Part shown: positions 47,442 through 59,049 of the stretch, piece after piece | Position numbering within the stretch: the stretch's first letter is position 1 | Layout: each line of letters opens with the position of its first letter | Assembly: GCA_020744425.1 (NCBI GenBank) | Contig: JAGMUV010000001.1 | Span: forward strand, 2,728,001-2,792,000 | Reading direction: 5' to 3' | Source: Dactylonectria macrodidyma | Lineage: Eukaryota; Ascomycota; Sordariomycetes; Hypocreales; Nectriaceae | DNA: 64,000 nt | Made by a program: the position numbers and the translations under genes | The notes under the pieces: model-generated | What the model was told of the DNA's origin: nothing | Seen by the model: the letters and a program-made list of their open reading frames with translations, nothing else | Databases searched by the model: none

Positions 47442-47721
47442 AGTAATGAAACGACTTTAGCAGACGAGGAAGAAACCACACCCAAATAGCTAGCTATCTT
47501 TCTGGGGCTGCTGGGGCTAATCGCGACTGACGCTGTCTTGCTGCCTTAAGCAGAGGTCGGCAGCGGCTGCTTCTAGCATTACTGTAGGTGAAGATGACAG
47601 GCCAGTCTCTTTAAGATAGCTAGGAAAGTGTCTAATTAGACACTCTATCGGGTTAGATTGCTACTGCGGATTGTAATAAGGCTCGAAAAGATAAGGGTTA
47701 TAGTAGTGAATCTAGGCTTAA
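47442..47721 (+). repeat. Left arm of a 280-bp inverted repeat
   Basis: This arm matches the complement of about 52000-52280. Shared landmarks include GACGAGGAAGAAACCACACC, TAGCTAGCTATCTTTC and an 18-bp palindrome at 47627-47644 (AGTGTCTAA and its complement). It is more RIP-mutated than the right arm. The outer boundary near 47442 is approximate. The inner end abuts an LTR of family C at 47722. Confidence 0.6.
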
Positions 47722-47932
47722 TGTTATAAACAGGTCGGGACCAGGTCCTCACTAGTAGAAATGACATGCTTATAATTAAATCTTCCACTCTAGAAGTTAA
47801 ATTAATTAATTAAGACTTTATATATAATATATAAAACCAGATTACTAAGTACTAATTACTAAAGTAAAAGAACTATAATAATATAAATACTAATAATAAA
47901 TATATCTAATAGTATAGCTATTAATAATAACA
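47722..47932 (+). repeat. 211-bp LTR (family C)
   Basis: The segment begins TGTTATAAACAGGTCGGGACC and ends ATAATAACA, so it has inverted LTR ends. It is the same length as, and aligns with, 2590-2800. There is no target duplication across it (CTTAA against TTCTT), and homology continues past its 3' end as in the other copy. It is therefore probably a 5' LTR rather than a solo LTR. Confidence 0.6.
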
Positions 47933-50336
47933 TTCTTTAAGTTAAATATAAAAAGAATTATAATAAGTAATAGTAATTACTAGTTCTTATATTATACTAA
48001 CTCTTTTTATAAAATACTAGAAATATTATTTAAATAGTATATTAAAACTAATAGAAATCTTATTAAAAGCAGTTCTTATAAAAGCACTCTTAATAAAGAA
48101 GTTTAAATCCTATAAGTAAAACTAAATAACTATAAGAAAAGCTTAAAATCCTTAAACTAATTACTTTAGGAGATCTACTTATTATAAAGAGAGTTAGAAC
48201 CTTCTTTTTTAAGAATAAAAATACTAAAGTTAAATAAACTTTCTTAGTAAAATCTAATAGATTTCTAGACCTTTTAGAACTCTATTACTATATATTTAAT
48301 AAATATAATAACTTAATTAGACTTAATAAGCTATAAGATAAAGAACTTCTTTCTAATTAGAATTCTATTAACTTATATTAAATAAAAAAAGCTTAGAAAA
48401 TAATAGAAAGGATCTTTAAGAGAATAAGAGAACTATAACTTTTTATGAATTTACTAAGCCTAGAGTTACTTTATACTTCCTTAGAGTTAGAAATAGTAAT
48501 AATAATAGAAAATAAGGACCTCTTTAAATACAGGGATTTTAAAGACTTTGAAAACTTCCTAGCTATCCGATCAGAAGCTATAGTACTAGTAATAACTAAG
48601 AATAGGCTAAGAAGTCTCCTTAAAAAAGGAAAATAGCTTCTAATAGAGCTAGGGATTAGAAGCTACTTAGTAATAGTGTAATTAAGCTATACACTACTAA
48701 TATATAATAGTATCTCTAACTTAAGACTAAGAAAAATCTTTTAAAAAATAACTATTTAATATAAAGAACTATCTTTAAAGATATTAAGAGCTTTTATTAA
48801 TAATATATAATTTAGTCTATTAATATTAGGCTAAATCTCTTAAATAGTAGAATTAGCATATGAGTAAAAAGCACTGCTAAGAGGGTCAGAATTACAGGAG
48901 TCAGGATCTAGTAAAACGATTAGACTATTATAAAGACAGAAAGGCAGAAATTACTAAAATAAAGTTATCTTTTATAATAAAATAGATGAAGATACTATTA
49001 AAAAAATAAAGCAGTTACTAACCTTAGTAAGGCGAGCCTATACTTAGTATTAAAGATTCTTTACTTTTAAAAATAATAGAAAAAACTATTAATATAAACT
49101 ATAGAAGATAAATAAGCTTTAGAATATAATAATAGCTCTTATTAATAGAATAAATAATACTAATATTAAAATTAATATTATAATAAAGGACTTTAAAAGA
49201 ATATTAGCTTAGTTTAATTTTATATAAAATAGCTTTAAGAACTTAAAAGAGTGCTTAATAAAAGTCTTAAAAAATATTAATATTCTTATAATATAGTTTA
49301 ATAATATTACTATTTAAATAGATAGTATAATTAATAAAGCTATTTTATTTATAAACTAATTAAATTATTATAATAAAAACTTTATAAAAGCAGACTAAAT
49401 AAGAGTATAATTAAATCTAATTTATATAATATTAAATTATTATAATTAATTAGTATTAAAACTTATATTAAGTAAATCTTATAAAGCAATCCTAAGTTAT
49501 TACTTATATACTAAGATTAAAGACTTATATAAGCCTTCTTATAGTTAGAAAGAAGAATTTAATAACTTATTAAATAATACTTATAAAATAATAAAAGTAA
49601 AGAGCTAAAGAAGTTATAAGCTATTCTTAACTAACCTTATAGTAAGATAAGTATTTTAAATACTAGTAATAATAGTAATATTTATAGCTAGTAATAGGCA
49701 CTTAAGTAAGAGGGATTATAATATTTAGTATTTAAGTTTATTCTAGTTTAATAGAGTTAAAAGTAATATAAGCAATTAAAGAAATACTTATTATAATAAA
49801 AAGTAAATTATCTTTTATTATATAGAATTATAAATAGATATAGTTAATATTTACTAGGATTTAAGTGATTCTTATAAGTATAAAGCTATTTTAAAAATAC
49901 TTAAAAATAACTTTTAAAGGTTAGTATTAATATAGTACTTTAATTAGCTTAATAATAAAGACTAAGAAAGGCTAATTTTTAATAAAGACCTATTTCTTAA
50001 TATAGTATATAAGGAATTTAGTATATAATAAGATAATATACTTAAATAGCTAATAAAAGCTAAATTCACTAAGGAGGATATTATAAATAATAAGTATATA
50101 TATAATTTTATAAATATAGTCTTTATTAAAGAACGAGCTCTTAGGAGAATAACTAATTACTAACTACTATTCGCTATTTATATCTATTTAAATACTAAAC
50201 TTAAGCTATTATAAACCTACTAAAGGAAGGGATAAGCTAGACAGATTACTTTTTATACTTTAATAATAAAAAATGTAATCTTTAGAGTAAAATTAATACT
50301 AAAAAGGAAGTGAATGACTTTAAACTAAAAACTATA
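47933..50336. other. RIP-degraded interior of an unclassified transposon
   Basis: AT-rich DNA with scattered readable runs, including an open 63-codon stretch at 48445-48636 with alternating Leu/Ile/Glu and a basic C-terminus. It is probably the internal region of the family C LTR element. I could not recognise a reverse transcriptase, integrase or transposase signature with confidence. Confidence 0.4.
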
Positions 50337-50760
50337 ACGTATATAATAAGCGAGCGGCGCAAACAAGCGAGCAGCGCACATATACTATACACTTAAAACT
50401 CTAAACTTAAATTTTTTTAAAACAGCCTATATAGCTCTAGGATTTTTAAAGATTTAATTTTAAATCTTTAACTAAATAGTTAATAAGCTAGTATTTTTTT
50501 AGACTTTTAAAAAAATTATTAAGCTAGTTATAAGTAAAAATAGTAAAAAAAATAGTGCGAATTTTATACTACTAGTATAATAAGTATCTATAGCTTAAAA
50601 AAAATATAAAAAATAATATATATTATAAATAAGCTAAGTTTAGAATTTTAACTATTTTAGGCTTAGTTTGAAATTTTAAGAATTATTTTAAAATCGTGAT
50701 TTAAGGTGAAAATCTTACTGCGCTGCTCGCTTGTCTGCGCCGCTCGCTTATTATATACGT
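50337..50760. mobile_element. MITE copy C, 424 bp
   Basis: A TA-flanked element with ends ACGTATATAATAAGCGAGCG. Paired boxes carry cores GCGGCGC (outer) and GCAGCGC (inner) at both ends. Its interior matches copy G in the same orientation and copy F inverted. Confidence 0.87.
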
Positions 50761-50783
50761 TATCTAAATTGAATATATATATA

Positions 50784-51210
50784 ATGTATATAATAAGCGA
50801 ATATCCTAAACAAGCGAGTGTCCTACCTATACTATACAGCTAAAAGTACATATTTTAGATTTTCTAAAACGGACTATTTAATTAGTAAACTACTAAAGAA
50901 TTAATTTTAAGCTTTTAAAAAAAAAGGTTATAAAATAGTATTTTCTTTATATTTCTAATTAATTTATTAAGCTAGTTATAAATAAAAATAGTAAAAAAAA
51001 ACAGTGCGAATTTTATACTACTAGCACCATAAGTATATATAGCTTAAGAAAGATCATAAGAATAATATATATTATAATTAAGCTATATTTAAAACTATAG
51101 CTATTTTAGGATCAGTTTGAGTTTTTTAAGAATTATTTTAAAATCGCGATTTAAGGTGAAAATCTGAGTGAGACACTTGCTTGTCTAGGACATTGGCTTA
51201 TTATATACGT
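50784..51210. mobile_element. MITE copy D, 427 bp
   Basis: A TA-flanked element lying only 23 bp from copy C. End boxes carry cores of the ATGTCC/GTGTCC type like copy A, with RIP changes (AATATCC on the left). The interior resembles copy A inverted. Confidence 0.85.
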
Positions 51211-51999
51211 TAGTTTAGAAAGCGTTTATAAGCTATAGAAATAAGAGAGATAATAAATCTAATAATAAAGTAAAAAGACTTAATACTTATTAGAGATAGA
51301 ATAACTAAAATTAAAGATACTTATTAAAGTACTGAGAATATAATAACTAGGACTAAAGTAAATAAAAATACTTATAATAGAGTTAAAACTAGCTATTATA
51401 CTAATAGAAAAGACAGCCTTATTAGTAGAACTACTAGTAAGATAATTATAACTCTTTATACTATATAAATAATAAGTAAGCTAATTATAATAACTAGTTT
51501 AATAAAAATTAAAAATTAGACTACTAAAAGTAACTATAATAGTAAGAGAATTCATCCTTAGGATAGGAAGAAGTAATACTAAGGGATAACTTATAAAATA
51601 AAAACTATAACTTAGGCTACTTTTAATAAAACTTCTAGCACTTCTTCTATTATTAATAGGACTAATAATAAAAAGGGCTATATAGCCTAGAGCTATACTG
51701 ATGCGATTGTGGCGGGACAGGGGTTAGATAGGGTTATGGAGACTAGAGATTCAACTCTCTAAGTCTCAAGAATTTTCTAGAGCATGTTCTCAAGCACATC
51801 ATCATTATCAGGGACGTCAGCTTCAACAGCTAGGGAGGTAGAGAAGCCTCTCAGTTGCGGAAGTCGATAGGACTGTTATTTTCTAGACTGTATGACTATC
51901 AAATTCATTGCGGACTTCCTGTTTTTTTCAGACCTCTTTTAATCTGGCCGAATACGCCCTTTTCCTGCGAGCCGACCGACCGCGTCCGCGGTCTTCCAC
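51211..51999. other. Transition from AT-rich to normal-GC repeat DNA
   Basis: Positions 51211-51700 are AT-rich and unassigned. From about 51700 the composition becomes normal and runs without obvious RIP into the right inverted-repeat arm. Open frames at 51855-52231 overlap on the plus strand and resemble no family; they are not called. Confidence 0.4.
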
Positions 52000-52280
52000 C
52001 CAAGCCCGGATCCGCCGCTGCAACCTTCATCTTTTCGAGCCTTGCCACAATCCGCAGCGGCGATCCAACCGGATAAAGTGTCTAATTAGACACTTTCCTA
52101 GCTATCTTGAAGAGACCGGCCCGTCATCTTCACCTGCGGTGGTGCTGGAAGCAGCCGCTGCCGGCCTCTGCTGGAGGCGGCGAGACGGCGTCAGTCGCGA
52201 TTGGCCCCAGTGGCCCCGGAAAGATAGCTAGCCATTTGGGTGTGGTTTCTTCCTCGTCCGCTAAGGTCGTTTTAATACCT
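52000..52280 (-). repeat. Right arm of a 280-bp inverted repeat, GC-normal
   Basis: This is the complement of the arm at 47442-47721, with far fewer RIP-type changes (for example CCGCCGCTGCGGATTGTGG is kept in near-original form). It contains a perfect 22-bp palindrome at 52075-52096 (AAAGTGTCTAA and its complement). The pair could be long terminal inverted repeats of one DNA transposon of about 4.8 kb, or two independent copies of a repeat. Confidence 0.6.
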
Positions 52281-52323
52281 CTATAGAGATAATAAAAGAT
52301 TTTAAGAATAGTATAAAGAACTA

Positions 52324-52747
52324 ACGTACTTGATAAGCGAGCGCCGCAGACAAGCGAGCGCCGCAGTGAGATTTTCACCTTAAATTGTGATTTTAAAAAA
52401 AATCTTAAAAATCCAAACTAAGCCTAAAATAGCTAAGATTTTTAACCTAACTTATTTATAAAATATCTTATTTTTAAGAATTTTTTTAAATTATATATAT
52501 CTATAGCGCTAGTAGTATAAAATTCGCACTATCTATTTTACTATTTCTATTTATAACTAGTTTAATACTTTTTTAAAAAGTCTAAAAAAATACTAGTTTA
52601 TTAACTTAGACATTAGATATTTAAAATTAAATCTTTAAAAATCTTAAAGCTATATAGCCTATTTTAAGAAATTTAAAGTTTTGAGTTTTAAGTATATAGT
52701 ATAGGTGTGGCGCTTGATTGGTTATGGCGCTCGCTTATTAAGTATGT
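52324..52747. mobile_element. MITE copy E, 424 bp
   Basis: A TA-flanked element with left end ACGTACTTGATAAGCGAGCG and cores GCGCCGC in both left boxes. The right inner box is damaged. The interior is inverted relative to copy C. Confidence 0.82.
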
Positions 52748-53552
52748 TATTTATATTTATATTAATAATATTATAATCTTTTTTAATATATAGAAAGAAT
52801 ACTTTAAATATTTAAAAGTAGGCTTTTAAATTATTATAAAAAACTGAATATATATTATTATAATTAAGTCATTTTTTATATTTTTTATTATTTACTTTCT
52901 TAGATTTAATATAAATAGTATAGGAATATTTAAAACTTCTAATAAATTAGATACTTTTATAAACATAGTTATATTTATAAACTTAACTACTTTTAAAATA
53001 TATATTAATATAGTTAGATTTATTAAAAAGAGCATTCTATAATATAAAATGAGAATTTAAAAACTATAAAAAAGAAAAATATAACTATTAAAAGAAGTAT
53101 ATAAAGTATAAAAAATACTTAAAAGACTATTAAAAATATCTATAAGTAATAAATTAAATAAAAGACCTTTAAACTAATAATTAAAGAAAGGCTTTTAATA
53201 ACTTATAAAAGTTCCTTACTAACTAATACTTCTTCTATTATTATAATCTTAAAAAACTATTATTCTTTAAAGTTAATATTTATAAGAAGGGCTTTAGCCT
53301 TTTTATATATTAAATCTATACAAAATAGAATAGTAAGAGTATTTTAAAGTAATATATTATATTAATAGAACTAAAGCTAATCCTTTTTATATTAAAACTA
53401 ATATTAAAAGTAAAGTAAAAATATAATTTAATTAAAATAAAAATAATTATAATAATATAAGTAATTAAGAAACTTTATAAGATAGTCTAATTAAATTATA
53501 ATATAGTTAATATTATTACTAATTATATAGTAATTAAAAGCATTATAATATA

Positions 53553-53976
53553 ACGTATATAATAAGCAAGTAGTACAGACAAGCAAGCAGTATAGTAAGA
53601 TTTTTACTTTAAATTATGATTTTAAAATAATTCTTAAAATTTTAAACTAAGTCTAAAATAGTTAAAATTCTAAACTTAGCTTATTTATAATATATATTAT
53701 TTTTTATATTTTTTTAAGCTATAAATACTTATTATACTAATAGTATAAAATTCATACTGTTTTTTTTACTATTTTTACTTATAATTAGCTTAATAATTTT
53801 TTTAAAAGTTTAAAAAAAATACTAGCTTATTAACTATTTAGTTAAAGATTTAAAATTAAATCTTTAAAAATCCTAAAGCTATATAGGCTGTTTTAAAAAA
53901 ATTTAAGTTTAGAGTTTTAAGTGTATAGTATATGTGCGCTGCTTGCTTGTTTGTGCCGCTCGCTTATTATATACGT
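53553..53976. mobile_element. MITE copy F, 424 bp
   Basis: A TA-flanked element and the most RIP-mutated copy at its left end (cores AGTAGTAC and GCAGTAT), while the right end keeps GCGGCAC/GCAGCGC. It is inserted in the RNase H region of Gypsy-3. Confidence 0.85.
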
Positions 53977-54243
53977 TATACCTTTTTAAATATAATAGAC
54001 TTTAATAAAGCAAACCTTAAGTTAGTAAAAATCATTAATTACTTCTTTACTTTTAATCTTTAAATCTTTTATATTCTAATTATACTAAATATAGTATTTA
54101 ATATACTATTATACTTATTAATATTAAGATTATATTATTATAATATTATTAAGAGTGAGTTTAATAAGCTTAATACTAAGGCCTACTTAGTAAAAGCTAA
54201 AGCTATTAATATTAAGATATTATTAAAAATAAAGAAAAGCATT

Positions 54244-54500
54244 TATTACAAGGATCACACACTTATTATATCACTTATTATAACACATTTAGTATAGGAT
54301 ACAAGAGTCTTTAGAAGCGTATAGAATAGCTAGAAGATATAAGAGAGTTATCACCCTTAAATACAGTGTGTGCCTTCCTAACGGTCCCCCTAGAGACCTT
54401 ATTCCTTTAGTCAGTCAGTTACTAGGGCTGGCTTATTAGGAATGCGATATCTTATATTATAATATGCATCATATTCCGTTATGAATTCCTAATAGTAATA
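54244..54500 (-). repeat. 3' LTR of Copia-B (left in the window)
   Basis: This 257-bp LTR aligns end to end with 61306-61562. It is more AT-rich than its partner (for example GCGATATCTTATATTATAAT against GCGACGTCTTGTATCGCGAC), an asymmetry due to C/T and G/A changes. Confidence 0.87.
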
Positions 54501-57188
54501 CTCCTTCTAAGGCCGGACCCTGAGGAATAGTCTTTAAAGCTATTTAGGTCCTCCTTCTCTAGCTATCCTTATATTCTTGTAGTATTTTCGTCCGTATTTG
54601 CTCAAGGTAAAGTTATTTGCAATTCTAGTCTACTGTATGAGTTGCTAGGCCTAGGGCTTTGTTTAAGGCCTTATATGCCGGTCCTAGTAGCGGCTTTGTA
54701 AGTAGGTCTATGATATTTTCTTTTAAAGGGATGTATTTAATTTTAATAGTACTATTAGCTATAGTATCCCTTATAAAGTAATAGTAAACTCTAATGTATT
54801 TAGTATATATATAATACTCAGAGTTATAGGCTAGCTTAATAGTACTTTAGTTATTAACTTTTATGATTATTAGTTTTATAAGTAGGCTTTCTAGCTCTTT
54901 TATAAAGCTTTATATTTAAATAGCTTTAGAAATGGCTTTAGAGAGAGTATAGTATTCTGCTTTTACTAATAACTTTATAACGGTCTTCTGCTTGCAGCTA
55001 GCTTATGAAATAGGTCCTCTATTTATAAAGAATACATACGCTCTGGTTAATTTTAAAGTCTTATAATAGCCTGTATAATCAGAGTTATAGTATTTATAAA
55101 GCCTGTATGGGTTTCTATAGTATTCTTTTAATATCTTACTATATCTAATACTATAGCCTAGTAAGTCTTAGAAGTATTATAACATTCTCTTAACTATATA
55201 GAGCTGCTCGTTATTAGAGTTCTTAGTATATTATACTTAGAGGCTATTTGCAAAAGCTAGATTAGCTTAAGTCTTAGTAACTAAGTAGTTAACTTTCTCT
55301 ATAAGAAATGCATATTCTTCCTTAACTGCTCTTAGGTTTTTAGTTAATAAAGTCATAGCTAAGTAATAAGAGCCAGGGTCTATTAAAGTCATAACTGCCT
55401 TATAGTCTTCTACTTAGAATGTCTTTAGAATCTCCTTAGCATAGTCTCTTTATAATAACTTTACTAAGCCATTTCCCTTAGCCTCTATAGCCATGCCTAA
55501 GAAGAACTATAAGAAGCCTATTTTCTTAATTTCTACTTTTTTAACTAGTCTTATATATAGCTCCTTTATTACTTTATTATTAAGTATAATATTAAGTATA
55601 TTATCTATATAAGTAGCTACTATAATCTTCTATATCTTATTAGTATAAATAGCTATATTACTCTTAAGCTAGTTAAGACCTAGGCTTATTAGGATCCCTT
55701 TAAGCTTCTTCTACTATTGCTATATACTTTACTTAAGTCTATAGAGTGCTATTATTAATTAGATTATATAGTCCTCGCCTGTTTAATATCCTGACTTTAT
55801 AGTAAAGTATTTATAGCAAGGGTCTTTAAGGAAGTCTTCTAAGAGCTAGAAAGGCTGGATGAATATTTCTTCTTCGAGCTCTCTATTAAGATAGGCAGTG
55901 ATCACATCGTTCTATAATAGCTTCATCTCTCTTTAGACTATATAAGCAATCAGAATCCTCTAAGAAGCGGCTTTAGCTATAGATAAGAAGGTCTCTCTAT
56001 AATTAACGCCTGCCTATTACTTAAAGCCTCTAGCTATAAGCCGAGCTTTGTATTTAACTACCTTATTATACTTATTATGCTTATATTTACTTACTTATTT
56101 AGTCATTAGGGCTCGCTTGCTTTAAGTTATCTTCTAATATAAAAGAAAGCGTATAACTCCTATATTAAATAGAGCCTTAATTTTATTATAGTATGCTTCC
56201 TTCTAAAGGTTAGTATTATAACTAGCTAGAGCTTTTTATATAGTTTTTAGGTCTTCTTTCTGCCTTAAGGCTAGGACCTAGGGATCCTTTATAATTAGCT
56301 TTAAGTTAAAGATCTTAGCGTTAGTATTATAATATAACGCTCCCTTTACTATTAAGCGTATTAGCTTAAAAAGTGTAAGTCTTAAGATAGCTTTATAAAA
56401 TATAATATAAGAAGTAGCTATAACTTTCTTAATATTAGAGTTCTAAATGCAATATATGTATTTTCTTTAGAAGCTAACTAGGATACCTTCTTAAGCTTAA
56501 GGCAGTATTTTCTTAATCTTATTATATTTCTTAGAGTTAATGTATATAAAGACTGTAGAGCTAAGTGTTCGAAAGTATGCAATACTAGGCTTATTATCTT
56601 TATTAGGCTTAAGGTCCTTATAGAAGAGTTTATAAAAGGTCTTCTATCTAAGAGCCTTTATTATTATAATGTTATAAATGTATATTATAGTAAGAACGAT
56701 TTCCTCCTAAAGCTTAGGATTAATATTAGTATCTATTATTATAGCCCTAGCTCATTCTTATATGACTTGAATAGCCCTCTTAATAAAGCCATTCTGCTTA
56801 TGCTCATAAGGCTGTGTGACTATTATCTTATAGCCAATGTATTTAAGAAGGGCCTTAGTCTTCTTATTATTAAATTCCTTATTCCTATTAAACTATACCT
56901 TAACTAGAAGTCTGAATTTAGAAGCAGTAGTAAACTAGCATATATTCATATTTATAATAGCTATAGCTTTACCTTTAGTCTTAAGTAAGTCACCTTTATA
57001 CTATCAAGACTTATTATTAGTTATAAGCATTAAGTACTTCTTATTATTATATATAATTAGGCTAAGTTCTATAAGATTAATATAAAGTCTTTTTAAAGCT
57101 AGCTTAGCACTCTTTTTAAAGTCTTTTAAAATATATCTAATGCTCTTAGCAAGCTTATAGGTCATATAAGGGCATTTAATTAGCTATA

Positions 57189-59049
57189 ACGTATGTAATA
57201 AGCGAGCGTCGCAGATAAGCGAGCGTCGCACTTTTCCTAACCCTTAAAGCAAGAACTTAAATAAAAATACAACAAAGCATCTAATCAATTGAAACTAAGT
57301 GCTATACTCTTCCTTAGAAGTCTTAATAACAACCTGACATGTTCTTATATTATGACTAGTCTTACTATACGCTCTATAATGCCTTTCCTTCGGTCACGCT
57401 GACCCTCCTTGACTACTACTTTTTGATAATTCAGCCTGTATCTGCATATTAATATCCATCTAATTAATTACATCCCTTCCCTCCTCTATAGTCATCTTCC
57501 CTCTATTCTATAGGCAGGTTCTTTTCGCTCTGCACTGCTTACTAAGGGTCTTATTTGCCTGTCGAAGGATCTGGTTCTTAGACTTTAATAATGCTATCTG
57601 ATGCATTATTACTATCGTTCCCTTAGAAAATGACTTAAGCGCCTTAAGAATAGATATTAGAGAGCTGCTTTAATGCTTTCTAACTCGTCTTTTAAGGTAT
57701 TCGGACTGCGAGCTGGCTTTAAGTACGGTCTTTAGGGTCTTCGATACCTAAGGGTTAGGGAGGTTAACCTCTTCCTTAACTGGTATTAGAGTTTATAGCT
57801 ATATATTAAGCTTTAATATGACATTTTCTGGGTCTAAAGGAGTAAGTCCAGCCCCTTAAAAACCCCCTTTAATATTGCTTACTATTATAGCAGCTTAGTA
57901 AGCAGTATAAAAGGCTGGGAAGAACTTAGTCTTTGAAATGTGAGTTATAGAGCATCTAATCAACTGCTTAATTTCTTAACCGTAGGCTTTTTTAAGTAGC
58001 CTAAAGCACTTAATATTAAGAGGCTAGAGTAAGTAAGACGAATGAGGTAGTATATAAAGAGTAATAATATGATTCTCTTTATAATATTTCTTAAAGTTAA
58101 TTGAATGATGATTTTTATATCTATCGAGGATTAGAAGATAATAGTGACCGGTTAATCAGGCCTTAGTATACTAATCAAAGTACTTAAGCCACTTAAGACC
58201 TATCTTATTATCAGTCTAGCTATTTTAAGTTATTATAATAGCCTAATTGCTTAGTATGTTACTTTCCTAGTACTAGCTGGCGAGGTGATATTAGCCTATA
58301 ATTATAATGAACGGCTGGATCGCCTAGCCTTCTGTATTAATTGTCTAAATGACCGTAACCCATTCCCAGTTTCTAGACTGGACTGATTTCAGGTTTCTAT
58401 GCCTATTTGCACTTATAATAACCATTCTGCTTATAATTATGCTTATTATAAAGCCAGTCTTATTAAAGTTATAAATATTAGCTAGATTAATACTATATTT
58501 CGTAATTATATTCTCTATAAGCTAGAACTAATTACAAATAATAGTTAGATCTTTACATTTAGCCCTCTAATAGTCATATTTATAAAAAAAAACGCATCTT
58601 AAGGTCTGGTTATTGCCTAATGAAGTTAAAAGCCCAGCGCTTGCTAATAGGTGATGCGTCGCGGTTAGCGAGCAGTCAGTTAGCCATTTCTTCAATACTA
58701 CGCAGTCGCGGGGGAAATCCTTGCGAATCCAGGTTAAGGATGAACTAGATAATGATCTGCTCTTCTAGATCGGTTAGTTTTCGCGAGTTAGGGATAGTAT
58801 TGCGTCGAGACTGAATGCCCTGCTGTCGGTGACGGAGCCTATGCTTATTGACTTTATAGGTGGTTATAGCATGTTAGAGACTTAATTTTGGGTTATTTTA
58901 AAGGGCTTGAAAGGCAAGAAGAATCCTTGCCTTAGTATTTGATTGTGACATGCTTAGTGGTTAAGATTTATATGATAAAGTAGAAAGATAGGTGTTTGAA
59001 GGAAAAGTGCGACGCTCGCTTGTCTGTAACGCTCGCTTATTACATACAT
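57189..59049 (-). mobile_element. Pogo/Fot1-type DNA transposon, 1.86 kb, RIP-damaged
   Basis: The element is TA-flanked, with inverted ends ACGTATGTAATAAGCGAGCG and paired boxes of core GCGTCGC. It carries a single transposase frame on the minus strand and is inserted in Copia-B. Its ends match those of the seven MITEs in the window but its interior does not, so it is a plausible trans-mobiliser of them rather than their direct parent. Confidence 0.88.
57240..58951 (-). pseudogene. Pogo/Fot1-type transposase, RIP-disrupted
   Basis: The minus-strand frame starts at an ATG at 58951 and reads MSQSNTKARI, then a helix-turn-helix CENP-B/Tc5-type DNA-binding region (NSRKLTDLEEQIII, FPPRLRSIEEMAN, KRWAFNFIR). 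A DDE_1 catalytic region follows, with YNFNKTGFIM, NWEWVTVI, LILDRYKNHHS and HSSYLLQPLNIKCF. The first catalytic Asp appears as Asn (YNFNKTG) and the second lies in the LILDRYKNH run. At least ten TAA/TAG stops, mostly at expected Gln/Arg/Trp positions, interrupt the frame, so no active enzyme is made. The C-terminal limit is approximate. Confidence 0.85.

Noticed and set aside
48445..48636. 63-codon open frame as a small gene
   Set aside because: It sits in RIP-mutated transposon DNA, starts mid-element and has no recognisable domain.
52130..52378. 82-codon minus-strand open frame spanning the right inverted arm
   Set aside because: It crosses from the repeat arm into unrelated MITE sequence, so it cannot be an original gene.
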